From JADLGL01 sp050184415 (GTDB lineage Bacteria > Pseudomonadota > Alphaproteobacteria > Rhizobiales > Kaistiaceae), in assembly GCA_050184415.1 (NCBI GenBank), contig JBFXAJ010000006.1, positions 62,001 through 126,000 of the forward strand: a stretch of DNA of 64,000 nt, in the 5' to 3' direction. Of this stretch, positions 8,193 through 15,994 are shown piece by piece. Within the stretch, counting starts at the first letter, position 1, and every line of letters begins with the position of its first letter. The position numbers and the translations under genes were made by a program. The notes under the pieces are model-generated. The model had not been told where the DNA came from. It did no database searches and worked only from the letters and a program-made list of their open reading frames with translations.

Positions 8193-9785
8193 TCAGAACC
8201 CGGCCGCGGCGCCGTCGGAGCGTGGGTCGGCCGCACCGTCGAGGAGGCCGCTGTGATGGCGGACGATGGCTCCGGCGTGGCCCATCTGGCTGGTGACGGG
8301 CGGCGCCAGGGCCACTTGGTGTCCGGCCGCCCGCAACGCGTCGATGACGGCCGAGGGAAACCGGTCCTCGATGTGGACTTCCGTCGCGTCGGCAGCGAAC
8401 CGGCGGGCAAGGAGCCAGCGGGGCGCACTGACGGCGTCCTGCAACTCCCGGCCGAAAAAGGCATAGCGGGTGAAGAGGGCGGCCTGGAACTGCGGCTGGC
8501 CGTCGCCGCCCATCGAGCCGTAGACCATCCGGCGCCCGTCGGGGAAATCCGCCATCGCCGGGTTGAGCGTGTGGAACGGCTGACGGCGCGGGCCGACGAA
8601 GCGCGGGCTGAGCGGATCGAGCTCGAACGCGGCACCCCGGTTCTGCCAGAGGATGCCGGTCTCCGGCAGGACGATCCCGGACCCGAACTTCAGGTAGACG
8701 CTCTGGATCGCCGACACCGCCCGGCCGGCGGCATCGACGACGCCGAACCAGACCGTGTCGCCGCCCGCCGGCTTCGCCTCCCACGACGCCGCGTGGCAGG
8801 GATCGATGGAGGACGCCTCGCGATCGAGCCAGGCGGCGTCGAGATAGGCGGCCGGGTGGGCCGTCATCCGCGCCGGATCGGTGATGACGGCGTCGCGGAC
8901 CGCGAATGCCTTCTTGGTCGCCTCGATAAGGCCGTGGATGTGCGAGAACCCCTCATCCTCCCCAACCCCGAGCCGCTCGAACAAAGCGAGGATGATGAGG
9001 GACGCGAGGCCCTGCGACGGCGGCGGGTGGTTGTGGAGGCGAATGCCGTTGCGGAGCTGATGGGTGAGCGCTTCCGTCCGTGTGGCGCGATACGCAGCAA
9101 GGTCGGCCGCGGTGAGCGGCGAGCCCTGCCGTTCGAGATCGGCGGCGATGGCAGCCGCCAGCCGGCCGCGATAGAAGCCGTCGAGGCCGTCGCCGGCAAG
9201 GCTGCGCAGCGTCCGCCCCAATGCCGGCTGCTTGAGGATCGTCCCCTGCGGCGTCGGTCCGCGATCGGCGAGGAAGGCATCCGCGAAGCCCGGGAGATCG
9301 GCGAGGAGGTGAAGATGCGTGCCGGAAACCTCGGCCTGGAAGGCAGTGACGGGATAGCCGGCCTCGGCATGGTGGATCGCCTCTTCGAGCAGCGGCTCGA
9401 GACCGAGCGGCTTTCCCCACGACCCCGCGAGGTCGAGCATCGCGCTCCAGCCCGCGATCGTGCCGGCGACGGTGGTCGCGGCGAGCGGTCCACGAACTGG
9501 CACCGCGTCGAGGCCCGCCTTTGCGAACAGCGCCGCATCGACGCTTTCGCCCGAGAAGCCCGCGGCGCGGACGGCCACCGGCATCCGCCCCGGCTCGGCC
9601 ACTAGCCAGAACGAGTCGCCGCCGATGCCGTTCATGTGCGGGTAGATCACCGCGAGCACCGCCGCCGTCGAGATCGCGGCTTCGACCGCATTGCCGCCCG
9701 CGCGGAGGATCCGCAACCCCGCCTCGCTCGCGAGATGATGGGGCGAGGTGACCATGCCCCGGAGCGACTGTCTTGCCTTGTGCAT
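8193..9785 (-). CDS. Gamma-glutamyltransferase family protein
   Basis: This 530-residue Ntn-hydrolase removes or transfers gamma-glutamyl groups from glutathione and related compounds, or an acyl group in related hydrolases. The N-terminus shows the family block MVTSPHHLASEAGLRILRAGGNAVEAA, then YPHMNGIGGDSF. The self-cleavage nucleophile should be Thr344 in GGDTVWFGVVD, which begins the small subunit. No Sec signal peptide is evident, so a cytoplasmic location is likely, unlike E. coli Ggt. No clear ribosome binding site precedes the ATG, and a palindrome lies 10 bases upstream. In an importer and amidase neighbourhood it plausibly releases glutamate or an amine from imported gamma-glutamyl compounds. 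Confidence 0.9.
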   Translation of the reverse strand: MHKARQSLRGMVTSPHHLASEAGLRILRAGGNAVEAAISTAAVLAVIYPHMNGIGGDSFWLVAEPGRMPVAVRAAGFSGESVDAALFAKAGLDAVPVRGPLAATTVAGTIAGWSAMLDLAGSWGKPLGLEPLLEEAIHHAEAGYPVTAFQAEVSGTHLHLLADLPGFADAFLADRGPTPQGTILKQPALGRTLRSLAGDGLDGFYRGRLAAAIAADLERQGSPLTAADLAAYRATRTEALTHQLRNGIRLHNHPPPSQGLASLIILALFERLGVGEDEGFSHIHGLIEATKKAFAVRDAVITDPARMTAHPAAYLDAAWLDREASSIDPCHAASWEAKPAGGDTVWFGVVDAAGRAVSAIQSVYLKFGSGIVLPETGILWQNRGAAFELDPLSPRFVGPRRQPFHTLNPAMADFPDGRRMVYGSMGGDGQPQFQAALFTRYAFFGRELQDAVSAPRWLLARRFAADATEVHIEDRFPSAVIDALRAAGHQVALAPPVTSQMGHAGAIVRHHSGLLDGAADPRSDGAAAGF

Positions 9786-9794
9786 TGCTGGCTC

Positions 9795-9808
9795 AGTAAG
9801 CGTTTACT
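9795..9808. promoter_or_regulatory. Palindrome upstream of gamma-glutamyltransferase, candidate TetR operator
   Basis: The 14-bp sequence AGTAA-GCGT-TTACT lies in the 62-bp gap between the tetR stop and the gamma-glutamyltransferase start. The half-sites match those at 12982-12999 and 19967-19984, but the spacer is 4 rather than 8. It would lie over the leader or promoter of the gene. Confidence 0.45.
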
Positions 9809-9847
9809 TGTCCGTGTGGACGGGCCGCACCCGCTGGGCGGTCGGGT

Positions 9848-10531
9848 TCAGGATTCGGGGTGGCTGAAGAAGGCGAGCAGCATCCGCCGCGCATCGGCCC
9901 GGCGCGCCGCGCGCCATGCGGTCTCGGCGAGGTCGCGGTCGAAGATGACCGACAGCGTATGGACGTTGGAGAGGTGGAACTGGCTGAGCGCCACCATCAT
10001 CACGTAGCAGCGGAGCGGATCGAGCCGCTTCGCGAGTTCCCCGTTCTCCTCGCCGCGCTCGATGAAGCGGGCGATCATCGACAGCACCGGCGACGACATC
10101 TCGCGGATCACCGTCGAGCGCCGCATCAGGCGCGCGCGCTGGATGTTCTCGTTGCTGAGGAGGCGCACCAGAGACTGGTTGCCCTCGAAATGGTCGCTCA
10201 TGAAATCGAAGAGCTGGAGCAGGCCTTCGAGCGGGTCGAGATGCTCGACGTCGAGCTGCAGCTCCCGCGCACGAAGCTCGCCCAGCGCGGCTTCGAGGAC
10301 CGCGATGTAGAGGTCCTCCTTGCTGCCGAAATAGTGATAGATCATCCGCGGGTTGGAGCCGGCCTTCTTCACGATGCGGTCGATCCGTGCGCCGGCAAAG
10401 CCATGCTGGGCGAACTCGTCGCGCGCCGCTCTGAGAATCCGATCCCGGCTTTGGATCGGACTCCTCCTCCGTGCGCCCGCCGGGCGCCCGCGGCGGCGCG
10501 GCTCGGCGTCGGGCATCAGCGCGTCGCTCAT
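9848..10531 (-). CDS. TetR-family regulator, RutR-like
   Basis: This 227-residue protein has an N-terminal TetR DNA-binding domain (about residues 28-75; ARDEFAQHGFAGARIDRI and YHYFGSKEDLYIAVLE) and an all-helical ligand domain with the layout of RutR/YcdC regulators. The ATG overlaps the upstream amidase stop as ATGA and is preceded by GGAGG, so the longer open frame is a shadow. It is a paralogue of the regulator at 19105-19836: both share DNA-binding and effector-domain blocks such as LYHYFG/IYHYFG, QLFDF and YVVMVALS/YVMMVALS. It probably senses a product of the nearby hydrolases or the transported substrate. Confidence 0.88.
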   Translation of the reverse strand: MSDALMPDAEPRRRGRPAGARRRSPIQSRDRILRAARDEFAQHGFAGARIDRIVKKAGSNPRMIYHYFGSKEDLYIAVLEAALGELRARELQLDVEHLDPLEGLLQLFDFMSDHFEGNQSLVRLLSNENIQRARLMRRSTVIREMSSPVLSMIARFIERGEENGELAKRLDPLRCYVMMVALSQFHLSNVHTLSVIFDRDLAETAWRAARRADARRMLLAFFSHPES

Positions 10532-12033
10532 CGGCGCGCCTCCGTGAGCGCGAGGGCAAGGTCGAGGAGCGCCTCGTCGCAGCCGGGCGCCGCGATCAGC
10601 GACACCCCGACTGGGATGCCGTCCAGTGCGGCGATCGGCAGCGTCACCTGCGGCAGTCCGGCATGGCCGGCGACGGCGCCGAGGGCAAGCGCGCGGCGAT
10701 AGAAATCGCCGACCTCGGCGCGCAAGGCGTCGAGGCGGAGCGGCAGCACCGGAACCGTGGGGAGGATGATCGCAGTGCCTTCGGCCAACGCCTGCCGCAT
10801 CCGCGCCCGGAAACGCTCGCGCCAGGGGCGCCACGCATCGGCATCCGACAAGGAGATCGCCGAAGCGCCGACGAAGCGTTCCATCATTCCCGGTCCGAAG
10901 CGCGGCCTCTCGCGTTCGATCCACGCGCCATGGGTCCGCCAGATCTCGAAGCCCTGCAGCACGCGGTAGCCTTCGAGAACGGCATTTCCTTCGCCGGCGA
11001 ACAAAGACGTCGTGCCCGCGATGGGCCATCCCGAAATTGCGGCCCGAACGGCATCGGCAACCGGTCGATCAGCGATCGCAAACGCGTCCTCGGCGATCAA
11101 CAGACGGATGATCGGCGGTGCTTGCGCCGTGCTTTGAAGCAGCACGCGACCGACGGCGCGGAGGAGCTCCGCATCGTCCGTCATCCACCCCACGGTGTCG
11201 TAGCTTGGTGCGAAGGGGATGACGCCGTCCATCGGAACGCGACCATGGGTGGGACGGAACCCGAACAGCCCGCAGAAGCTTGCGGGCACGCGGACCGACC
11301 CGCCGGTGTCGGTGCCGAGGCCGATCTCCGCGAGCCCGGCCGCGACCGCCGCCGCCGACCCGCTCGACGAACCGCCGGGGATGCGGCCCGGCGCGCGCGG
11401 ATTGAGAGGCGTGCCGTAGTGATGGTTCCGCCCTTCGAGGCTGAACGCCAGTTCGTCGGTGATCGTCTTGCCGACGATCGTCGCACCGGCGGCGAGAAGT
11501 CGATCGACCGCCGCCGCATGAGCAGCGGCAGGCGCGCGATCCTTCGCCCAGTCGGGATTGCCGCCGCCCGTGGCCCTCCCGGCAATGTCGAGGAGATCCT
11601 TCACGGCGATGGTCTTGCCGCTCAACGGCCCCGCGAAGGCTGTGGAACCGACCGTCTGCGGACCACTGCCGCCGAGAACGCCACTGCGCCCGCGATTTTC
11701 CGCCAACCTCCCAACATCCCCCGTCCCGGCCCCCGAGCCGGGACCCACTGGCCGCGCGGCGGATGCGGCGGTCGCCGTGTCACCCCGCTGTGCCGCATCC
11801 GCCGATGGACCATTGGGCCCCGGGTCAAGCCCGGGGAGGAGGCTGGGGTTGCGGCGTTCCCCAGCAGCGACGTGCTGAGTGTTTGGCAAAGCCGTAGCCT
11901 GCCCGATGCCCGAGATGGACTCCGCCCCGCGGACCGTGCGCGCGGAACCAGCGACAAGCCAAAACCGCTCCCCCGGTACGAAGGCGCCGACGGGGTCGTC
12001 CTCCGAGATCGGCACCCGTGCCGCCTTGGTCAC
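10528..12033 (-). CDS. Amidase, AMI1-like, with an in-frame palindromic-repeat insertion
   Basis: This 501-residue amidase-signature enzyme resembles plant AMI1 and bacterial relatives, especially through VKDLLDIAGRATG, GNPDW, HYGTPLNP, PGGSSSGSAAA and GTDTGGSVRVPASFCG. The catalytic lysine is Lys145, about 110 residues later than in AMI1. The family N-terminus (DDPVGAFVPG) is still present near residue 10. Between it and GPLSGKTIAVKD lie about 100 extra, low-complexity residues, about 42 of them encoded by a palindromic repeat. The GTG start overlaps the upstream stop as GTGA, and the stop overlaps tetR as ATGA. Whether the insertion is tolerated is unknown; the frame is intact. Confidence 0.85.
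   Translation of the reverse strand: MTKAARVPISEDDPVGAFVPGERFWLVAGSARTVRGAESISGIGQATALPNTQHVAAGERRNPSLLPGLDPGPNGPSADAAQRGDTATAASAARPVGPGSGAGTGDVGRLAENRGRSGVLGGSGPQTVGSTAFAGPLSGKTIAVKDLLDIAGRATGGGNPDWAKDRAPAAAHAAAVDRLLAAGATIVGKTITDELAFSLEGRNHHYGTPLNPRAPGRIPGGSSSGSAAAVAAGLAEIGLGTDTGGSVRVPASFCGLFGFRPTHGRVPMDGVIPFAPSYDTVGWMTDDAELLRAVGRVLLQSTAQAPPIIRLLIAEDAFAIADRPVADAVRAAISGWPIAGTTSLFAGEGNAVLEGYRVLQGFEIWRTHGAWIERERPRFGPGMMERFVGASAISLSDADAWRPWRERFRARMRQALAEGTAIILPTVPVLPLRLDALRAEVGDFYRRALALGAVAGHAGLPQVTLPIAALDGIPVGVSLIAAPGCDEALLDLALALTEARR
11718..11843. repeat. Palindromic repeat, copy A, inside the amidase gene
   Basis: The right end (CCCGGGTCAAGCCCGGGGAGG) matches copies B and C. The left arm is a diverged hairpin around 11722-11745. 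A perfect internal 12-bp inverted repeat, GGCGGATGCGGC/GCCGCATCCGCC, is at 11758-11769 and 11791-11802. The element is read in frame by the amidase as about residues 64-105 and introduces no stop. Confidence 0.75.
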
Positions 12034-12839
12034 GCCGCCTGCCGTCCGTGGAGGGCCGCGATGATGCCGTCGGAGTCGGTAACGAACCCGAAACACTTCT
12101 TCACGTTCCAGATCGTCGCCTCGGTGCAGAAGTCCGGGGAGGAGGTTGCGCAGCAATCGGTGACCATGATGCAGCCATAGCCGAGGAAATTGGCGTCGGT
12201 CAGCGAATGGAGGACGCACTGGTCGGTGTTCACGCCGGCGAAGAGCAGCGTCCGGATCCCGAGATTGCGGAGGATCGAATCGAGCGGGGTGTCCCAGAAG
12301 CCGGAGATGCGGTGCTTGTCGACCATGATGTCGGCCGGCTCCGGCTTGAGTTCGTCGACCACCGCGGCCGCCCAGGAATCCTTCGTCAGCACCTGGGCAC
12401 CGTTGTCCGGCAGCGGATCACCGAGACCGATGCCGACCCCAGTTGGACGATAGAGATGGATCTGGTTCGGCGGCAGGTTCGCGAGATCAGGCCGGACGCC
12501 CCAATTGACCCACACGATCGGCACCTTCGCGGCCCGCAAGGCCGGCAGAAGCTGCTGCAACGGCCCGATCGGGGCGCGATCGGCAGCAAAGTTGCCGCCG
12601 ATATGGTCGACCCAGCCGCCCGGCGCGCAGAAATCATTCTGCATGTCGATCACGATCATCGCCGTGCGCGTGAGGTCGATCACGGTCCGCTGCGGCTCGG
12701 TCGGCAGGCGGAGCGGCATCGGGTCGGGCGCCTTCTGCGCCATGTCGACTTCGTCCGCCGTCGCCCACCAGCGTGTGGCCGGGCTGACGCCGAGCGGTCC
12801 GCCGGGCGCGTGAAGCGATGCGATCTTCGGGCTGGTCAT
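12030..12839 (-). CDS. RutB-like cysteine hydrolase, isochorismatase fold (paralogue 1)
   Basis: This 269-residue amidohydrolase probably cleaves a carbamate- or ureido-type amide. The Asp-Lys-Cys triad is Asp65 (VIDMQNDF), Lys175 (DKHRISGF) and Cys208 (NTDQCV). The segment SGFWDTPLDSILRNLGIRTLLFAG closely resembles E. coli RutB, the ureidoacrylate hydrolase of the Rut pyrimidine pathway, but no RutA oxygenase is present, so the substrate is open. I chose the ATG at 12837-12839: the open frame continues upstream, but a sigma-54 promoter match at 12888-12902 would lie inside a longer gene. It heads the operon hydrolase - amidase - tetR. Confidence 0.88.
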   Translation of the reverse strand: MTSPKIASLHAPGGPLGVSPATRWWATADEVDMAQKAPDPMPLRLPTEPQRTVIDLTRTAMIVIDMQNDFCAPGGWVDHIGGNFAADRAPIGPLQQLLPALRAAKVPIVWVNWGVRPDLANLPPNQIHLYRPTGVGIGLGDPLPDNGAQVLTKDSWAAAVVDELKPEPADIMVDKHRISGFWDTPLDSILRNLGIRTLLFAGVNTDQCVLHSLTDANFLGYGCIMVTDCCATSSPDFCTEATIWNVKKCFGFVTDSDGIIAALHGRQAA

Positions 12840-12887
12840 TGGCGGGCATCTCCCTCCGCCGAAACCACCGGCGGTGCCCCGCTGGCT

Positions 12888-12902
12888 GCAAATTGCCTGC
12901 CA
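12888..12902 (-). promoter_or_regulatory. Sigma-54 promoter candidate for the hydrolase-amidase-tetR operon
   Basis: The minus strand reads TGGCAG-GCAAT-TTGC with exact GG-N10-GC spacing and one mismatch to TGGCAC-N5-TTGC. Transcription would begin near 12876, about 37 bases before the chosen ATG. Confidence 0.55.
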
Positions 12903-12981
12903 GACCGGCGATCTCGCGATTCCGCGGCGTTTCCCGCCCATGCGACAGCCGGATTGCCCACGTCACGTCCTTCCATCGCCC

Positions 12982-12999
12982 AGTAAATAATCACTTACT
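12982..12999. promoter_or_regulatory. Candidate TetR operator between divergent operons
   Basis: The sequence AGTAA-ATAATCAC-TTACT has the same half-sites and 8-base spacer as the site at 19967-19984. It lies about 85-105 bases upstream of both predicted start sites of the divergent sigma-54 promoters, a position that fits an upstream control site better than simple promoter occlusion. Confidence 0.5.
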
Positions 13000-13056
13000 T
13001 TCTGGCGAGCGCAGCAGCGGGACGATTTCCATTTCGGAATCAACGCTTGCGGCGCG

Positions 13057-13071
13057 TGGCACGGCGCTTGC
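13057..13071 (+). promoter_or_regulatory. Sigma-54 promoter candidate for the first BMP importer
   Basis: The sequence TGGCAC-GGCGC-TTGC is an exact match to the sigma-54 consensus with GG-N10-GC spacing. It lies 75 bases before the BMP-family binding-protein ATG, with a predicted transcript start near 13083. Confidence 0.7.
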
Positions 13072-13145
13072 GACCGGGTGAGGACGTCAGTTGGCCGGCG
13101 AAGGGAAGGCCTTCGCCCCTCGTTCCTCCCGCACAGGATCACCTC

Positions 13146-14123
13146 ATGCTCAAGCGTCGTACCCTCCTTGCCGGCGTCTTCGCCGCCGGCGCCGCAGCCA
13201 TCGCGGGTCTCTCGATCGAAGCATCGGCGCAGACCACCTTCCGGATCGGCATCCTGATCCCCGGCTCCATCTCCGACAAAGGCTGGATGGAGTCCGGCTA
13301 TGACGGCCTCGTCGCCGCGCAGGAGCGGCTCGGCGGCACCATCGAAATCCAGATGATCGAGAATGTCGCGAACGCCGACATGGAGCAGGCGCTGACGCAG
13401 CTCGCGATCGGCAACGACCTCGTCATCGGTGTCGGCGGCCAGACCCAGGCAGCCGTGTTCGCCGTCGCCGAACGCTTCCCCGACATCGAGTTCTCGATCG
13501 TCGGCGGCAATGCCGGGCAGGATGCGCCCAACGTCGCCGGCTACGACGTGAAGCAGGCCGAGGTTGCCTTCCTCGCCGGCGCCGCCGCGGCGATGATGTC
13601 GGAGACCGGCGTCATCTCCTATGTCGGCGGCCTCGAGATCCCGTCGATCGTCAATGCCGGCACCGAGTTCGGCAATGGCGCGCGCTACCTCAATCCGGAG
13701 ATCCGCTACATCGAGAACTACACCGGCGATTTCGACGACGTCGCCGGGGCCAAGGAGGCGACCCTCGCCGCGATCGCGCAGGGCGCGGACATCCACTACC
13801 ACATCCTCAATGCCGGCCTTCAGGGCATGGAGCAGGCGGCCACCGAGCAGGGCACGCACATCATCGGCTCCTACACCGACCGCTGCGGCACCGACCCGCT
13901 CTATGTCGCCTATTCGGTGACCGGCGTCGGCTTCCAGGTCCAGTACGCGATCGACCAGTATGTCGCCGGCACCTGGACGCCGGGCTACATGCCGTTCGGC
14001 CTCGCGATGGGTCCGGAAGCCTCGGACATGATCATCTGCGGCGGCACGCCCGAGCAGATCGAGACCCTCGAGGCGATCAAGGCGGCGATCCTGTCGGGCG
14101 AGATCACCGTCCTCGAAGGTTAG
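13146..14123 (+). CDS. BMP-family (PnrA-like) substrate-binding protein of nucleoside-type ABC importer 1
   Basis: This 325-residue periplasmic protein belongs to the basic-membrane-protein family, whose characterised members bind purine nucleosides. The leader RRTLLAGVFAAGAAAIAG begins with a twin arginine and could be Tat or Sec. Family features are GSISDKGWMESGYDGL near the mature N-terminus, the GVGGQTQAA and FSIVGGNAG segments, and a C-terminal GTWTPGYMPFGLAMG block. The ATG is preceded by AGGATC. ATPase and two permease genes follow, so the importer is complete. Nucleobases, nucleosides or ureides are possible ligands. Confidence 0.9.
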   Translation: MLKRRTLLAGVFAAGAAAIAGLSIEASAQTTFRIGILIPGSISDKGWMESGYDGLVAAQERLGGTIEIQMIENVANADMEQALTQLAIGNDLVIGVGGQTQAAVFAVAERFPDIEFSIVGGNAGQDAPNVAGYDVKQAEVAFLAGAAAAMMSETGVISYVGGLEIPSIVNAGTEFGNGARYLNPEIRYIENYTGDFDDVAGAKEATLAAIAQGADIHYHILNAGLQGMEQAATEQGTHIIGSYTDRCGTDPLYVAYSVTGVGFQVQYAIDQYVAGTWTPGYMPFGLAMGPEASDMIICGGTPEQIETLEAIKAAILSGEITVLEG

Positions 14124-14127
14124 CCGC

Positions 14128-15732
14128 ATGGTCCACGCCGTGACCCTGGTGCCGTCGCCGGTAGCGGAAGCACCGGCGCAGCCGCTGTTCGAGATGCGCG
14201 GGGTCACCAAGCGTTTCGGCGGCTTCACCGCGCTCGACGGCGTGAACCTGTCCTTCCGGGCCGGGGAGATCCAGTGCCTCCTCGGCGAGAACGGTGCCGG
14301 AAAGTCGACGCTGTGCAACGTCATCTTCGGCGTGCACCGGCCCGAAGAGGGCACAATGCGGCTCGACGGCCAGCCCCATGCGCCGTCGAGCCCGCGCGAT
14401 GCGCTCGCAGCCGGCGTCGCGATGGTCCACCAGCATTTCAGCCTGGTGAACACGATGACCGTGCTCGACAATCTGCTGCTCGGCCGCGAGCGCGGCTTCC
14501 TCAAGCGCCGCGTCTACGCCGAAAAGCTACGGACGCTAGCCGATCGTTACGGACTGCCGCTCGATCCCTTCGCCAAGGTCGACGATCTCTCGATCGGCGA
14601 GCGGCAGCGGGTCGAGATCGTCAAATGCCTGATGACCGGGCCGCGGCTCCTGATCCTCGACGAGCCGACGGCAGTGCTGTTGCCGGACGAGATCGCCGCG
14701 CTGTTCCGCGTCTGCCGCCGGGTCACCGCCGAAGGCACCGCGATCGTGCTGGTCACCCACAAGCTCGCCGAGCTGAAGGAGGTAGCCGACTGCGTCACGG
14801 TCCTTCGCCACGGTAAGGTCGTGGCGCGGTCCGACCGCCCGGCGGCCGAGATCGGCACGCTCGTGTCCGCGATGATCCAGCGCGAAGTGACGAGCCTCGG
14901 CAGCGCCGCCGTCGCGCTCGGTCTCGACGGGGCCGAGGCGCCGACGAACGTCATCGCCTTCCCTGAGGAGCCGCACTCGGACACAAGGCCGGATGCCGCC
15001 CAGATCGACGGACTCACGGTGATCGATGCCGACGGCACGCGCCGGCTCGACGGCTTCACGGTCGTCCTCAAGCCGGGCGAGATCGTGGGTGTCGCCGGCG
15101 TCGAAGGCAACGGCCAGACAGAGCTCGGCCTCGCGCTGGCCGGCATGGCGAAGACCGCCGAAGGGCGGTTCTTCGTCGGCAAGGACGAGCTGACCAACCG
15201 GTCGCCGCGCGAGATCACCGACGCCGGCGTCGGGATCGTTCCGGAGGACCGGCACAAGGTCGGCTGCGTCCTCGGCATGACGCTCGCGGAAAACCTCTTC
15301 CTCAACCAGACGCGCCAATTCACCCGCGCCGGCCTCCTCGACCGCGGCGCGATGCGTGCGCGGGCGCTGGAGCAGATGGCGGCCTTCGACGTCCGCGCCG
15401 TAGGCCCCGACGTCCCGTTCTCGAGCCTCTCGGGCGGCAACCAGCAGAAGGCGGTACTGGCCCGCGAAATGACGCCGGCTAACCTTCGTCTTTTGGTTGC
15501 CGCGCAGCCGACGCGCGGCCTCGATGTCGGCGCGGTCGAGGCGGTCTACGCGACCATCCGCAAAGCCTGCGAGCGCGGCGTCGCGGTGCTGCTGATCTCC
15601 TCCGAGCTCGACGAGATTCTTGCCGTGGCCGACCGGGTCGTCGTCCTCTACCGCGGCAAGGTGATCGGCGAGCGGCTTGGCGGCATCGAACACCGCACGG
15701 CCATCGGCGCAATGATGGCGGGGCAGGCGTGA
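14128..15732 (+). CDS. Nucleoside-type ABC importer ATP-binding protein, two ATPase domains (importer 1)
   Basis: This 534-residue protein carries two fused ATPase domains, the arrangement seen in sugar and BMP-nucleoside importers. Domain 1 has Walker A GENGAGKS, the signature LSIGERQRVEI and Walker B LLILDEPTAVL. Domain 2 has a degenerate P-loop (GVEGNGQTEL), as is usual in this family, and a canonical signature LSGGNQQKAVLAREM. It starts 4 bases after the binding-protein stop. The next gene is separated by a 262-bp gap filled with a palindromic element. Confidence 0.9.
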   Translation: MVHAVTLVPSPVAEAPAQPLFEMRGVTKRFGGFTALDGVNLSFRAGEIQCLLGENGAGKSTLCNVIFGVHRPEEGTMRLDGQPHAPSSPRDALAAGVAMVHQHFSLVNTMTVLDNLLLGRERGFLKRRVYAEKLRTLADRYGLPLDPFAKVDDLSIGERQRVEIVKCLMTGPRLLILDEPTAVLLPDEIAALFRVCRRVTAEGTAIVLVTHKLAELKEVADCVTVLRHGKVVARSDRPAAEIGTLVSAMIQREVTSLGSAAVALGLDGAEAPTNVIAFPEEPHSDTRPDAAQIDGLTVIDADGTRRLDGFTVVLKPGEIVGVAGVEGNGQTELGLALAGMAKTAEGRFFVGKDELTNRSPREITDAGVGIVPEDRHKVGCVLGMTLAENLFLNQTRQFTRAGLLDRGAMRARALEQMAAFDVRAVGPDVPFSSLSGGNQQKAVLAREMTPANLRLLVAAQPTRGLDVGAVEAVYATIRKACERGVAVLLISSELDEILAVADRVVVLYRGKVIGERLGGIEHRTAIGAMMAGQA

Positions 15733-15757
15733 TGGGTCCCCGCGCCGGACTCGGCCT

Positions 15758-15933
15758 GAGCCTCCCCCTCGTGGGGAGGCGGAAGGCGCGCGAGCGAAGC
15801 GAAGCCGCCTTCGGTGGGGGGTGTCGCATCACGGGCGCTTGGGGTCGGCGGAAACCGATCGGACGGTCGGTCCCCCCACCGAAGCTCGCTCCTTGCAGTC
15901 GCAACCTTCCGCCTCCCCACGAGGGGGAGGCTC
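15758..15933. repeat. Nested 176-bp inverted repeat inside the BMP importer 1 operon
   Basis: The outer arms form a perfect 29-bp inverted repeat (15758-15786 and 15905-15933), and each arm is itself a hairpin (CCTCCCC-N5-GGGGAGG). A second inner pair, TTCGGTGGGGGG and CCCCCCACCGAA, is at 15810-15821 and 15872-15883. There is no coding capacity. It separates the ATPase gene from the first permease and could form a large RNA structure in the operon transcript. Confidence 0.8.
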
Positions 15934-15994
15934 AAGGGGGGCGTAGACCTCCATTCGGCAAGACGCGCGCTGCGCGACAAGGTGGGGGACCGCG

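Noticed and set aside
9800..9813. GG-N10-GC pattern upstream of gamma-glutamyltransferase as a sixth sigma-54 promoter
   Set aside because: Only the four invariant bases fit; the surrounding TGGCAC and TTGC context is absent.
12034..12219. Amidase start at 12219
   Set aside because: This stretch lies inside the hydrolase gene in another frame; the GTGA overlap at 12030-12033 gives a coupled start.
12840..12941. N-terminal extension of the first RutB-like hydrolase to 12941
   Set aside because: The frame is open, but it would cover the sigma-54 promoter match at 12888-12902, and the paralogue at 21101 is two residues shorter than the 269-residue form, with no such extension.
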